64,000 nt of DNA from Candidatus Hydrogenedentota bacterium (GTDB lineage Bacteria > Hydrogenedentota > Hydrogenedentia > Hydrogenedentales > JAEUWI01). Both the position numbers and the translations under genes were made by a program. The notes beneath the pieces are model-generated. The model saw only the letters and a list, made by a program, of their open reading frames with translations, was not told the DNA's origin and did no database searches. Shown one piece after another: positions 55,186 to 63,145 of this stretch; position 1 is the first letter of the stretch; each line of letters starts with the position of its first letter. The stretch is taken from assembly GCA_019637335.1 (NCBI GenBank), contig JAHBVV010000007.1, positions 181,210-245,209 on the forward strand, in the 5' to 3' direction.

Positions 55186-55710
55186 CTATCCCCGGTGGTC
55201 GATGAGGGCCGGGGCCGCGTGCTCGGGCCGCGGCGCGGCGCCCTGTCCGGTATAGCCGCCCTGATCCGGCGCGCAAAGCGAGAGTGCGGACAGCGTTTCG
55301 TTGATTACCTGTAGCGTGCGGCGCATGACCCGGTTATTGTCGCGGACGAGCCGGCGGGTGGACTCGAGCGTGGCCCGCATCAACACCTGGAATTCCAGCA
55401 TCCTCTGGCGCCAGGGTTCCGGCGCCACCGCGATCAGCCCGCTCAGGGTCTGCTGTTCCCGGGGCAGGTCGAAATGATCCACCACCCGCCGCACGAGCGC
55501 GAGGCGCACTTGTTCCGCCGCGACCGCCTGCCGGATCAAGACGTGCAGGGCGGTGGCCTTGGCTTCCAGGTACTCGTAGTCGTTGACGCGCGCGCCCCGG
55601 CCCATGGCCCGGCATACCACGAGCACGTTCTGCTGGCGCTCCAGCTCGTCGTCGAAGTGCTCACACAGCGCATCGAGCAACTGGGCGATATCCATGTGCT
55701 GGCCGTTCAT
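55186..55710 (-). CDS. flgN: FlgN-like flagellar export chaperone
   Basis: The product is 174 aa, almost entirely helical. LLDALCEHFDDELERQQNVL and EYLEAKATALHVLIRQAVAA resemble the FlgN pattern of long amphipathic helices that hold hook-associated proteins before export. The C-terminal 45 residues are Gly/Pro/Ala-rich and likely disordered. Its position just before flgL and its overlap of four bases with the EF-hand gene support the assignment. In most genomes flgN precedes flgK, which is missing here. Confidence 0.75.
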   Translation of the reverse strand: MNGQHMDIAQLLDALCEHFDDELERQQNVLVVCRAMGRGARVNDYEYLEAKATALHVLIRQAVAAEQVRLALVRRVVDHFDLPREQQTLSGLIAVAPEPWRQRMLEFQVLMRATLESTRRLVRDNNRVMRRTLQVINETLSALSLCAPDQGGYTGQGAAPRPEHAAPALIDHRG

Positions 55711-56054
55711 CGCGCGGCGCCTCCCGTTTCTCCGAGCAGTGCCTGCTGGTATTCTTCGCGCGACAGGAGCCCATCCCCGTTGAGGTCGAGCCGTTCAAAG
55801 GCCGCGCGGTCCAGCCCGCTCTCGTCCAGACGAAGCATGCCGTCCCCATCGGCGTCGCGCAGGCCGATAAAGCGGTCGCTTTGTTCGGCGGCCTTGGCGC
55901 GGCGCGCCTCGGGGCTCATGGCGGCGTCCATCTGCTTGCGAAAAACGTCCGAAAAGGCCTCGTCCGTCACCCGGGGCTGCTTGACCGCGCGCACCAGGGA
56001 GGCCGCGCTCCTGACGAGCGCGTTCGCCGCGCCGATGCCACCGAGGATTTCCAT
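55707..56054 (-). CDS. EF-hand protein in flagellar operon
   Basis: The product is 115 aa. Two canonical EF-hand loops are present: DADGDGMLRLDE (residues 67-78) and DLNGDGLLSREE (residues 90-101), with acidic residues at positions 1, 3, 5 and 12 apart from Asn at position 3 of the second. AAGGAG lies 7 bases before the ATG. The N-terminal 60 residues are helical (IGAANALVRSAASLVRAVKQ). No signal peptide is seen. It probably binds calcium. It overlaps flgN by four bases and follows flgJ, so it is part of the flagellar operon rather than an insertion. Confidence 0.88.
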   Translation of the reverse strand: MEILGGIGAANALVRSAASLVRAVKQPRVTDEAFSDVFRKQMDAAMSPEARRAKAAEQSDRFIGLRDADGDGMLRLDESGLDRAAFERLDLNGDGLLSREEYQQALLGETGGAAR

Positions 56055-56164
56055 GCCATGCTCCTTTTACCCGGGGGCGGCCCGAAAGGTCCGGGTTCCC
56101 GGGCGATCTTCGCGCCGCGCAGCGCGCGTCACGATGGGTTTATCGGCACATCGGCCGAGATTCT

Positions 56165-56656
56165 TCAGTCCACGTTACGGACGGCATTGTGGTAGGCCGC
56201 GGCGGCGCGCGCCAGGGGTATGCCCGCGCTCGCACGATCCACTGGGAAGCCCCGCGCGGGTTCCGGCAAGGGGAGGCCCTTCGCGGCCGGCGGCGCCACG
56301 GCAATGCCGGCATGCGGCGATTGCAGGGGAATTCCGGCGCCGCCAAACGTCCCCGCCGGACTGGCGTGCGCATGCCGCGCTTCCAGCTCCGCCGCCATTT
56401 GGCGCGCGATGCCGAATTGCCCGGAAGCCGCCATTTCACCCGCCAGGAAGTCGTCCAGCATCTCTTCAAAGTGATCCTGGCGCGATCCTGCGTCGAGCAG
56501 TGCGCCTTCCGGAACCGTGCTGCGCATTTCCTTGAGCATCTGAAAGAGGAATAGCCGCTCAAACTCCTGCAGCGCCTGGGTTTCGCGGGCGGCGGCCCCC
56601 GGCGACAGTGCGCGATCGCGGAAAACGGCGTTTGCCTGGGGGTTTACGTACAGCAT
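56165..56656 (-). CDS. flgJ: FlgJ-like rod-binding protein, N-terminal domain only
   Basis: The product is 163 aa. ALQEFERLFLFQMLKEMRST, GSRQDHFEEMLDDFLAGEMA and GQFGIARQMAAEL match the Rod-binding domain of FlgJ. The C-terminal muramidase domain of gamma-proteobacterial FlgJ is absent; instead a Pro/Ala/Gly-rich tail follows. Single-domain FlgJ is normal in many phyla. It caps or helps assemble the rod. Its ATG shares one base with the flgI stop (TGATG). Confidence 0.88.
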   Translation of the reverse strand: MLYVNPQANAVFRDRALSPGAAARETQALQEFERLFLFQMLKEMRSTVPEGALLDAGSRQDHFEEMLDDFLAGEMAASGQFGIARQMAAELEARHAHASPAGTFGGAGIPLQSPHAGIAVAPPAAKGLPLPEPARGFPVDRASAGIPLARAAAAYHNAVRNVD

Positions 56657-57747
56657 CAGCGGATCTCCAGCGCGGCTTCGAGCGCGCCGGCCTTGTGAAT
56701 GGCGTCAAAAATCGCGATCATGTCGCGCGGCGTCAGGCGCAGGGCGTTCAGGGCCTGCGCCACCTCGGCGGCGGAGGTCCCCTGGACGGGGGCCAGGTAC
56801 ACTTCCGGTTCTTCGACTTCGACGTCGGCGTTTTCGACCACGATCGGGTCGGCGTCGGTGAAGGGCAGCGCCGGGACCGGCAGCCGCGTGCTTTGGATTT
56901 TCACGGTGAGGCTGCCGTGGGCCACCTGGCAGGGTTTGATCATCACGTCGCCGCCCACGACGATGGTCCCGGTGCGCTCATTGATCACGACGACCGCCTT
57001 CTGGGCGATATCGACGCGCAGTTTGTTGAGGTCGGCAATGAACTTGATCAGGTCCGCCCGCTCGTCCGCCGGAATGCGTACCTTCACGGCGCCACCGGAC
57101 AGCGCGTCGGCCGTTCCGGGGCCGTAGGCCCGATCGATGGCCTGGCGGATGCCGTCCGCGGCTTCGAAACTGGGCCGCCGCACCAGGAGGGTAATCCGCT
57201 CGCCATCCGTGATGGAGGCGGGCACTTCGTGCTCCACGAGCGCGCCGCGCGGTATTCGCCCGACGGTCCCGTGGTTGTTTCGGACGGAGGAGCCCGCCGA
57301 AATGTCGGTGTTGAAGCCGCCGACGGAGACGGGGCCGCTCGCAACGGCGTAGACCGTGTCGCCGGCGGGCCCGCGCAGGAAGGTGTCGAGCAGCTGGCCG
57401 CCTTCGAGGCTTTTCGCGTCGTAGATCGACTGAACGGTGACGTCGATGGCCGTGCCTTCCTTGGCGAAGGGCGGCAGCGTGGCCGTGACCGTGCATATCG
57501 CCACGTTCTTCGAACTGAGCGCGTCGATATCCTGGATTTCCACGCCCATGCGATCGAGGAGGTTGCGCTGCGCGGTCACGGCGGCCTCGGCGCTGTCGCC
57601 CGTGCCGCGCAGGCCGACGACGATCCCCACGCCCGTGAGCGTGTTGTCGCGCGCGCCCTGGACGTCGCACAGGTCGCGAATGGCCATGGTGCCGTGGCAC
57701 GCGCCCGCCAGCGCGATTGCGGCCGCCAGAATGAAGCTACGGAACAT
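56656..57747 (-). CDS. flgI: Flagellar P-ring protein FlgI
   Basis: The product is 363 aa from ATG 57747 (GAGG about 5 bases upstream). Signal peptide: FILAAAIALAGACHGTMA. RDLCDVQGARDNTLTGVGIV opens the mature protein, close to the usual R..D...v.G.R.N.L.GyGLVVGL. TFLRGPAGDTVYAVASGPVS, GRIPRGALVEHEVP, VVVINERTGTIVVGGDVMI and TPRDMIAIFDAIHKAGALEA are family blocks. It forms the periplasmic ring around the rod, so the cell has a peptidoglycan and outer-membrane envelope. Confidence 0.96.
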   Translation of the reverse strand: MFRSFILAAAIALAGACHGTMAIRDLCDVQGARDNTLTGVGIVVGLRGTGDSAEAAVTAQRNLLDRMGVEIQDIDALSSKNVAICTVTATLPPFAKEGTAIDVTVQSIYDAKSLEGGQLLDTFLRGPAGDTVYAVASGPVSVGGFNTDISAGSSVRNNHGTVGRIPRGALVEHEVPASITDGERITLLVRRPSFEAADGIRQAIDRAYGPGTADALSGGAVKVRIPADERADLIKFIADLNKLRVDIAQKAVVVINERTGTIVVGGDVMIKPCQVAHGSLTVKIQSTRLPVPALPFTDADPIVVENADVEVEEPEVYLAPVQGTSAAEVAQALNALRLTPRDMIAIFDAIHKAGALEAALEIR

Positions 57748-57779
57748 AGCCACCTCGTTTCGTAATTCGCGCCGCCCCA

Positions 57780-58418
57780 TCAGAAAGGCGAAAACCAGTC
57801 CAGCACGCGGGTCACGAGTCCTCGGCGCTGGTTGTTCCACAGGGGGCCCTTGCCCTTGACGCGCACGACGGCGTCCGCGACCTGGGTCGACTGAATCGTG
57901 TTCTGGGCGGTGATATCCCGGGATCGGATGATTCCGGAGATGTAGATGGTGGAATCATCGCGGTTGACGGTCACCACTTTCTGGCCCTCGATACGCAGGT
58001 TGCCGTTCGGCAGCAGCTCCTGTACGGTGCAGGTGATCGATGTCGTGAGCGTGTTGCGCCGCCGGGTGTCGCCGGTGTTCTTGGTCTCGTTTTCGGATTC
58101 GATCGACCAGTTCGGCAACTCGCCCGGATTCAGTATGTTGTTCCCATCGGGCTTCTGCCCCACCAGAAACGGATTTGCGGCGGCGGGGGCCCTCGAATCC
58201 ACCTCGCTCTCTTTCTTCGTATTGGTGTTGGCGCTCGTGGAGGCGTCCAGTGTCTCGCGCACGAGCACCGTGATGATATCGCCGGGCTCGAAGCGGTCCA
58301 CCTTTTCCGAAATAACGCTCGTGTCTCGGGCGGCGCGCTGGCTGAAGAGGGAATCCGCCGGCGCGTGGGCCACGGCGGCCAGCGCGGCGGCCAGTATCAT
58401 CGGGATTCGCATACTCAT
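57780..58418 (-). CDS. flgH: Flagellar L-ring protein FlgH, without lipobox
   Basis: The product is 212 aa. GGAGGT 3-4 bases before ATG 58418 fixes the start. The export signal is MILAAALAAVAHAPA, with no Cys anywhere in the first 60 residues, although FlgH is normally a lipoprotein. The core is clear: FEPGDIITVLVRETLDASTS, NWSIESENETKNTGDTRRRN, LPNGNLRIEGQKVVTVNRD and SGIIRSRDITAQNTIQSTQV. It makes the outer-membrane ring. It overlaps flgA by four bases. Confidence 0.94.
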   Translation of the reverse strand: MSMRIPMILAAALAAVAHAPADSLFSQRAARDTSVISEKVDRFEPGDIITVLVRETLDASTSANTNTKKESEVDSRAPAAANPFLVGQKPDGNNILNPGELPNWSIESENETKNTGDTRRRNTLTTSITCTVQELLPNGNLRIEGQKVVTVNRDDSTIYISGIIRSRDITAQNTIQSTQVADAVVRVKGKGPLWNNQRRGLVTRVLDWFSPF

Positions 58419-59395
58419 CGTACCTCCACCACGCCGTCGGCGCGCACAATCCCCTGGAATTCCTGTTTCGTAGCCGGATTCGCGCATACAATCAGATCGC
58501 CCGCTTTCCCGTCCATCATGGCGCGGGCCTGATGCTGAATCTGGATGCTGCCGCTGTTCACTTCGACCAGCACGGTCTGGTTTCGCTTGATGAGCTTCGG
58601 CTGATCGACATTGCGCGAGGTGATGGGCTGGTTAGGAAAGATGGTCTTTCGCGCAATAAGCCCGACGACATCCTCCAAGGCGGTTATCGCGCCGTCCGGC
58701 GCCTGGGAAAGCGCGACGACGTGTTTCTTCACGTGGGCGGCGGTCACCGGGCGCCCGCGCGATATATCCGTCGCGGCCACCAGAATCTCCTGGTAGGTCT
58801 CGACCCCGGCGCGCAGCACGACGGTCCGGTAGTGGACGCCGTCCACGAGCACATCGCCGCGGAAGTTCGTCAGGCCGAGATAGCGGTAGCTCGGGGCGGC
58901 CCGCCAGTCAATGAGGAGGTCGCCGTCCGGCGCCTGGATACCCTGCCGCGGCAGCGAGATGTCGATCTCCGTCAGCGCGGGGTCCCAGGGCATGGCCAGC
59001 TCGATATGTTCGCGCAGGGAAGTGGCCATCTTCTCGGGCGTCACGTCCATGTGCATGGTGGTCGCGCGGACCTGGCTCGGGCGCGCGAGCGCGACGCGTT
59101 CGAGGTCCACGCCCGCGTGTTCGAGGCGGGCCTCCACGAGGCTTGCATTGAGCGATTTCGAGTCTCCGGGGCGCGCGGCGCTGGAGACTTCGATCCCCGC
59201 CAGCCGCTCCTTGAGTTCGCGTTCCTTCACTTCCACGAGATCGCTCAGGTACACCTTCGGGCCCTTGACCCAGGCCTCTTCCTTGATGCGGATTGCGGCT
59301 TCCTCCGCGCCCGCGACGCCGGCTAACAAGAAGGCCAGCATCCCGGCCAGCGCGCGGCGGAACCCGATGCCTCCAGCGCGTTGGTTCAACTTCAT
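58415..59395 (-). CDS. flgA: P-ring assembly chaperone FlgA
   Basis: The product is 326 aa. The ATG at 59395 has GGAGG 8 bases upstream; a GTG one codon earlier is less likely. Signal region: GMLAFLLAGVAGAEE. An N-terminal region (VYLSDLVEVKERELKERLAG) precedes the SAF domain around residue 205 (EILVAATDISRGRPVTAAHV) and the C-terminal ChapFlgA end (TVLVEVNSGSIQIQHQARAM, GDLIVCANPATKQEFQGIVR). It assists FlgI assembly in the periplasm. It is longer than E. coli FlgA (about 220 aa), like many homologues from other phyla. Confidence 0.92.
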   Translation of the reverse strand: MKLNQRAGGIGFRRALAGMLAFLLAGVAGAEEAAIRIKEEAWVKGPKVYLSDLVEVKERELKERLAGIEVSSAARPGDSKSLNASLVEARLEHAGVDLERVALARPSQVRATTMHMDVTPEKMATSLREHIELAMPWDPALTEIDISLPRQGIQAPDGDLLIDWRAAPSYRYLGLTNFRGDVLVDGVHYRTVVLRAGVETYQEILVAATDISRGRPVTAAHVKKHVVALSQAPDGAITALEDVVGLIARKTIFPNQPITSRNVDQPKLIKRNQTVLVEVNSGSIQIQHQARAMMDGKAGDLIVCANPATKQEFQGIVRADGVVEVR

Positions 59396-59424
59396 CACTC
59401 GTGCCTCCTATGGTTCATCAGGGA

Positions 59425-60213
59425 TTAGCGCCGGACGTTGTTTGCCGTCTGAAGCATTTCGTCCGCCGTCTGAATGACCTTGGAATTGGCCTCGTAGGCC
59501 CGTTGCGCGATTATCATCTGGAGAATCTCCTCCACGACCTGGACGTTGGAGTTCTCCAGGAAGCCCTGCTGAAGGGTGCCCAGGCCGTCCAGTCCCGGCG
59601 TGGCGGGGGTCGGCGGTCCGGAGGCCTCGTTCTCCATCAGCAGGTTGCGGCCCAGGCGCGCGTCGAGGCCGGCGGGATTCGGAAAGCGCACCAGCTCGAT
59701 GTTCCCCACCTCGGCGGTCACGTTGCCCGGCTGTATCACGGACACGGTGCCATCCGGGCCAATGCTGACCACCTCGGCGTCGTCGGGAATGACGATGTTA
59801 TCGGCGAGGAGGTAGCCGTCCGCCGTGAGGACCTGCCCTTCCGCGTTTACCTTGAAGGCGCCGTCGCGCGTGTAGGCGATGGTGCCGTCGGGCAGTGTGA
59901 TCTGGAAGAAGCCCTCGCCCTCGATGGAGAGGTCGAAGGGATTGCCGGTCTGGATCATCCCGCCCTGCGTGTGCAGTTTCGCGATCGACGAGGGGCGCAC
60001 GCCATGGCCGATCTGGATGCCCTCGGGGATCGTCGTGCCGTTGGCGGTCTGCGTGCCGGCGGGTTTGATGGTCTCGTAGAGCAAGTCCTGAAAATTGACC
60101 CGGCTCTTCTTGAAGCCGGTGGTATTGACGTTCGCCAGGTTGTGGGCGATGGTGTCGATGTTCATCTGCTGGGCGATCATGCCCGTGGAGGCGGTGAACA
60201 GCGATCGGATCAT
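59425..60213 (-). CDS. flgG: Flagellar distal rod protein FlgG
   Basis: The product is 262 aa. AGGAGGAG 7 bases before the ATG is a strong ribosome site. SLFTASTGMIAQQMNIDTIA, HNLANVNTTGFKKSRVNFQD and LLYETI are the FlgG start; GEGFFQITLPDGTIAYTRDG is the central family block. The C-terminus has GFLENSNVQVVEEILQMIIA and QRAYEANSKVIQTADEMLQT. Its length is the usual 260 residues. It forms the outer rod that crosses the rings encoded downstream. Confidence 0.96.
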   Translation of the reverse strand: MIRSLFTASTGMIAQQMNIDTIAHNLANVNTTGFKKSRVNFQDLLYETIKPAGTQTANGTTIPEGIQIGHGVRPSSIAKLHTQGGMIQTGNPFDLSIEGEGFFQITLPDGTIAYTRDGAFKVNAEGQVLTADGYLLADNIVIPDDAEVVSIGPDGTVSVIQPGNVTAEVGNIELVRFPNPAGLDARLGRNLLMENEASGPPTPATPGLDGLGTLQQGFLENSNVQVVEEILQMIIAQRAYEANSKVIQTADEMLQTANNVRR

Positions 60214-60236
60214 GGCTTACTCCTCCTGGCGCGCGG

Positions 60237-60992
60237 CTATTGCGCGGCCACCTGGTCGATCAGGCGGCTCGTCGATGCGTCAATCGCCTGGATTACTTTC
60301 TGGTTCGCCTCGTAGGCCCGCAGGCCCAGCATCATATTGGTCATCTCCAGCGGCAACTGCACATTGGAGAGTTCGATGGCCCCTTGCGAAATCTGGGTCT
60401 CTCCCGCCGCGCCGCTCTGCTCCAGCACGGCGTCGCTCGCGCGGAACAGGTTCTCGCCCTCCCGCTCAAGCCGCTCGGGCTGCGCAAACTCGATCAGTTG
60501 CAGCGTGCCCGCCGCCAAGCCGTCCACCAGCACCGCGCCGTCCTGGGACACGGTGACGGACGCGCCGTTCACCTCGATGGGTTCGCCCGTGGCGCCGGCC
60601 ACCTTGTAACCCTCCGGCGTAGCCAGGTGCCCGTCGGGGTCGATGCTGAACTGCCCGTTGCGGGTGTAGCGCTCGCCCTGCGGCGTGAGCACCGTGAAGT
60701 ATCCCGGTCCGTTAAGCGCCAGGCTCAGGGGATCTTCGGTGACCCGGAGCGATCCGGCGGCGAGGTTGCTGAACGATTCCACGCCCTTGACGCCGCCGGC
60801 CGGCGCCGCCTCGGTGTTGAAGTAGAAGGGGTGGAGGGCTTTTTGTGCGAAGACCTGGTAAAACCCGAGCTGCACCGGCTGCAAGCGCTTGTACCCCGGC
60901 GTGGCCACGTTCGCCAGGTTGTTGGAGATGATGTCCTGCCGCTGCTCGACCGCGATCATGCCGGTGGCGGCGGTGTAGAGGCCGGTAATCAT
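60237..60992 (-). CDS. flgF: Flagellar rod protein FlgF (FlgF/FlgG family)
   Basis: The product is 251 aa. GLYTAATGMIAVEQRQDIIS and NNLANVATPGYKRLQ are the rod/hook N-terminus, GPGYFTVLTPQGERYTRNGQ is the central block, and MTNMMLGLRAYEANQKVIQA is the C-terminal helix. It is shorter and more divergent than the next gene (flgG), as expected for FlgF. It is the first gene of the operon; a sigma-54 promoter lies about 175 bases upstream. FlgF and FlgG are paralogues, so the exact name is slightly less certain. Confidence 0.9.
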   Translation of the reverse strand: MITGLYTAATGMIAVEQRQDIISNNLANVATPGYKRLQPVQLGFYQVFAQKALHPFYFNTEAAPAGGVKGVESFSNLAAGSLRVTEDPLSLALNGPGYFTVLTPQGERYTRNGQFSIDPDGHLATPEGYKVAGATGEPIEVNGASVTVSQDGAVLVDGLAAGTLQLIEFAQPERLEREGENLFRASDAVLEQSGAAGETQISQGAIELSNVQLPLEMTNMMLGLRAYEANQKVIQAIDASTSRLIDQVAAQ

Positions 60993-61167
60993 GGTTGCGG
61001 ATGCTTCCTCTCGCTATATGGACGCCCCGCGGGGCGATGATCGACGTGTTGGCCTGGGCATGTAATCCCGCGACGGATCCGGAAGTCGTAACGAACAACC
61101 AGGGTGCGCCAGGCCAACGACACTTGGGATTCGAATGAATAGGGATTCAAACGAACGCCTGTGGAAG

Positions 61168-61183
61168 GGCAAGTCGCGTGCCA
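61168..61183 (-). promoter_or_regulatory. Sigma-54 promoter for the flagellar operon
   Basis: On the minus strand the site reads TGGCACGCGACTTGCC, matching the sigma-54 consensus TGGCACG-N4-TTGCW at every conserved position but the last. It points toward flgF with a leader of about 165 nt. It is the main signal in the gene-free stretch 60993-61338. Confidence 0.85.
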
Positions 61184-61338
61184 ATGCGGGAGCCCCCGGA
61201 AAATAAGGCCGGCGCGCGATCGGCGCGCTCCGGACCTGCACATCTTGCCGCACGAGAAGGAAAGTTTTGCACCCCGGCGCGCGCCGGGGTTTCGCCCAAC
61301 TTGCAGGCCCGCCGGCGGGCGGATGACAATAGCGCCCC

Positions 61339-61920
61339 ATGAGCTTTCCCGACTTTTCGACCAAAGCCGAGGCCCGCGACTGGGCCCGGCGCGTGCGCGC
61401 GGCCATTTCGCTGGCGGACCGGGCCCGTATGAGCCGCACAATCGCGGAGCGTCTGGCCGCCGACCCCCGATTCGTCGGAGCGAGCGCCGTATTGACCTAT
61501 GCGGGCGCCAAGGCGGGCGAACTGGACACGCGCCCCGTGATGGAACACGCGTGGCGTCTCGGGAAACGGGTGCTCGTACCCCTGACGCGGCCCGGCGGCG
61601 CGCTGGCATGGTCGGCGTTACGCGCGTGGGCGGATCTGGAGGCAACACGTCTCGGCCTGCTGGAGCCGCGACCCGGGGCCGTGGATCTGGTGGTTCCGGA
61701 TGGGGGGCTGTGCATCACGCCCGGGCTGTGCTTCCGGGCGGATGGACATCGGATCGGCTTTGGCGGGGGCTACTTCGATCGCTTTCTCGCGGGTTTTCGC
61801 GGGACGCCGATCGCCCTGGCGCCGGATGCGATCTGGGGCGTGCGGTTTCCGGTGGAGCCGCACGACATCCCGGTTGAGGCGGTGATAACGGAGACGGCCA
61901 TCCGCGAAGCGCGCGGTTAG
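61339..61920 (+). CDS. 5-formyltetrahydrofolate cyclo-ligase
   Basis: The product is 193 aa. RMSRTIAERLAADPRFVGAS and VLTYAGAKAGELDTRPVMEH match the family N-half; LVVPDGGLCITPGLCFRADG, then HRIGFGGGYFDRFLAGF, form the ATP/substrate-binding signature (P-G-x-x-F...G-x-R-x-G-x-G-G-G-Y-x-D-R). It converts 5-formyl-THF to 5,10-methenyl-THF using ATP. The start ATG has no clear ribosome site; GC-rich palindromes (CCCCGGCGCGCGCCGGGG at about 61274-61291 and GCCCGCCGGCGGGC near 61308) precede it. The gene is divergent from the flagellar operon. Confidence 0.93.
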   Translation: MSFPDFSTKAEARDWARRVRAAISLADRARMSRTIAERLAADPRFVGASAVLTYAGAKAGELDTRPVMEHAWRLGKRVLVPLTRPGGALAWSALRAWADLEATRLGLLEPRPGAVDLVVPDGGLCITPGLCFRADGHRIGFGGGYFDRFLAGFRGTPIALAPDAIWGVRFPVEPHDIPVEAVITETAIREARG

Positions 61921-61929
61921 GTGCGCCGC

Positions 61930-62718
61930 CTATTTCCGCAACAGGCGCAAGATCTCTTTGTGAATCGCCCCGTTGGTGATCAGTACGCCCTGTTTTCCGT
62001 CAAAAAGCCGAAGCGGCTTCCCATCGAGCCGCGAGGCCATTCCCCCCGCCTCCTCCACGATCAACTGCGCCGCCGCATAGTCCCAGGGGTTGAGGGTCAT
62101 GTGGACGAACGCGTCGAGATCCGCCGAGGCGATTTGCCCGATCGAGGCCACGGCGGAACCGTGGCAACGCAATTGCCCGGCCTGCCGGAAAAGCTCCTGA
62201 CCCCGCTCCAGCCAGGCGTCCCGATCTTCAACGCCGCCGAAATCGAGATCCACGCGCGCCTCGGCCAGCGACTGGACCTCGGAGACGACCAGGCGCCGGT
62301 CGCCGCAAAAGGCGCCCTGACCCTCCTCGGCGAGATAGATGAGGTCCATCCCGGGCAGACCAATGCCCGAGGCGACCGTGCGGCCATGAATGGCGAATGC
62401 GATCGAGATGGCGTAGACCGGAAAGATGCCGCGGACGAAGTTGTTGGTGCCGTCGATGGGATCCATAATCCAGCAACGGGCGGACGGGTCGTGTGGCGCA
62501 CGCGCGAACTCGCCCTCTTCCGCCACGACCTGATCGCCCGGGAAGTTGCGCCTAATCTGGTCGACCGCGCGCTTTTGCAGGGTCAGGTCGACCTCGGTGA
62601 GCAGATCATTGGCGTTGCGCTTGGAGGTCACGGTGATGGCCTCGCGCGCGGCGAACTTCTCCCGGGCGTAGGCCATGTTTTCGACCAGGAATTTCTTGAT
62701 GAAGCCGATTTCCGTCAT
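61930..62718 (-). CDS. Inositol monophosphatase family protein
   Basis: The product is 262 aa from ATG 62718 (GGAG 6 bases upstream); a longer frame upstream lacks family similarity. Metal-binding motifs are intact: Glu67-Glu68 in VVAEEGEFA, Asp86-Pro-Ile-Asp89-Gly-Thr in CWIMDPIDGTNNFVRG, and NPWDYAAAQLIVEEAGG near residue 212. The family dephosphorylates inositol phosphates, fructose-1,6-bisphosphate or related sugar phosphates with magnesium. It is convergent with the cyclo-ligase gene, 9 bases apart. Confidence 0.92.
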   Translation of the reverse strand: MTEIGFIKKFLVENMAYAREKFAAREAITVTSKRNANDLLTEVDLTLQKRAVDQIRRNFPGDQVVAEEGEFARAPHDPSARCWIMDPIDGTNNFVRGIFPVYAISIAFAIHGRTVASGIGLPGMDLIYLAEEGQGAFCGDRRLVVSEVQSLAEARVDLDFGGVEDRDAWLERGQELFRQAGQLRCHGSAVASIGQIASADLDAFVHMTLNPWDYAAAQLIVEEAGGMASRLDGKPLRLFDGKQGVLITNGAIHKEILRLLRK

Positions 62719-62867
62719 GAAGCGCTCCGCACGGGGCCAACCGGCGCCCCGCCTGCCGTGGCATCCCGACGCGAATGCGGACGAATGCTCACTATTAAAG
62801 ATTTTGTAACATATTAACAGGTCGAAGGGGAGCACGCCAAGCCTTCCATGAGCGCTCCACAGGCTCT

Positions 62868-62891
62868 TCGAGGGCCTCGGAGGCCCTTCGA
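62868..62891. other. Hairpin in pilin upstream region
   Basis: TCGAGGGCCT-CGG-AGGCCCTTCGA forms a 10-bp stem with one bulged base and a 3-base loop. It has no T-run. The stretch 62719-63145 also holds the pilin promoter and is otherwise comparatively AT-rich. Confidence 0.5.
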
Positions 62892-63037
62892 GTGACAAAA
62901 ATTGTCGCGATGCGCCGCCAAATGTTGTCAACAAACTACCTCCGGCGCTCCCACTCTCCGAAACCTGGCCGGACACCTACTGTGTAAGTCCTTTTTTTAC
63001 AGAATGTTATGATTTTTATTCCGCGGTGGTGCGCCGT

Positions 63038-63053
63038 TGGCACGACGCTTGCC
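63038..63053 (+). promoter_or_regulatory. Sigma-54 promoter for the type IV pilin
   Basis: TGGCACGACGCTTGCC matches the sigma-54 consensus with the invariant GG and GC correctly spaced. Predicted start near 63064 gives a leader of about 80 nt before ATG 63146. Major pilin genes are often driven by sigma-54 with PilR. Confidence 0.88.
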
Positions 63054-63145
63054 TTTAAGCCAGTCGAGAGTTGAAAGCAATGGAGAGCGGCGCGAACACC
63101 GCTCGATACATGGTTTTTAAAATCAAACAACTGGAGGATGTGCTC

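Noticed and set aside
61260..61338. Possible 6S RNA or riboswitch before the formyl-THF cyclo-ligase gene
   Set aside because: The region has GC palindromes (CCCCGGCGCGCGCCGGGG) but I cannot fit it to a 6S RNA or folate riboswitch pattern from sequence alone.
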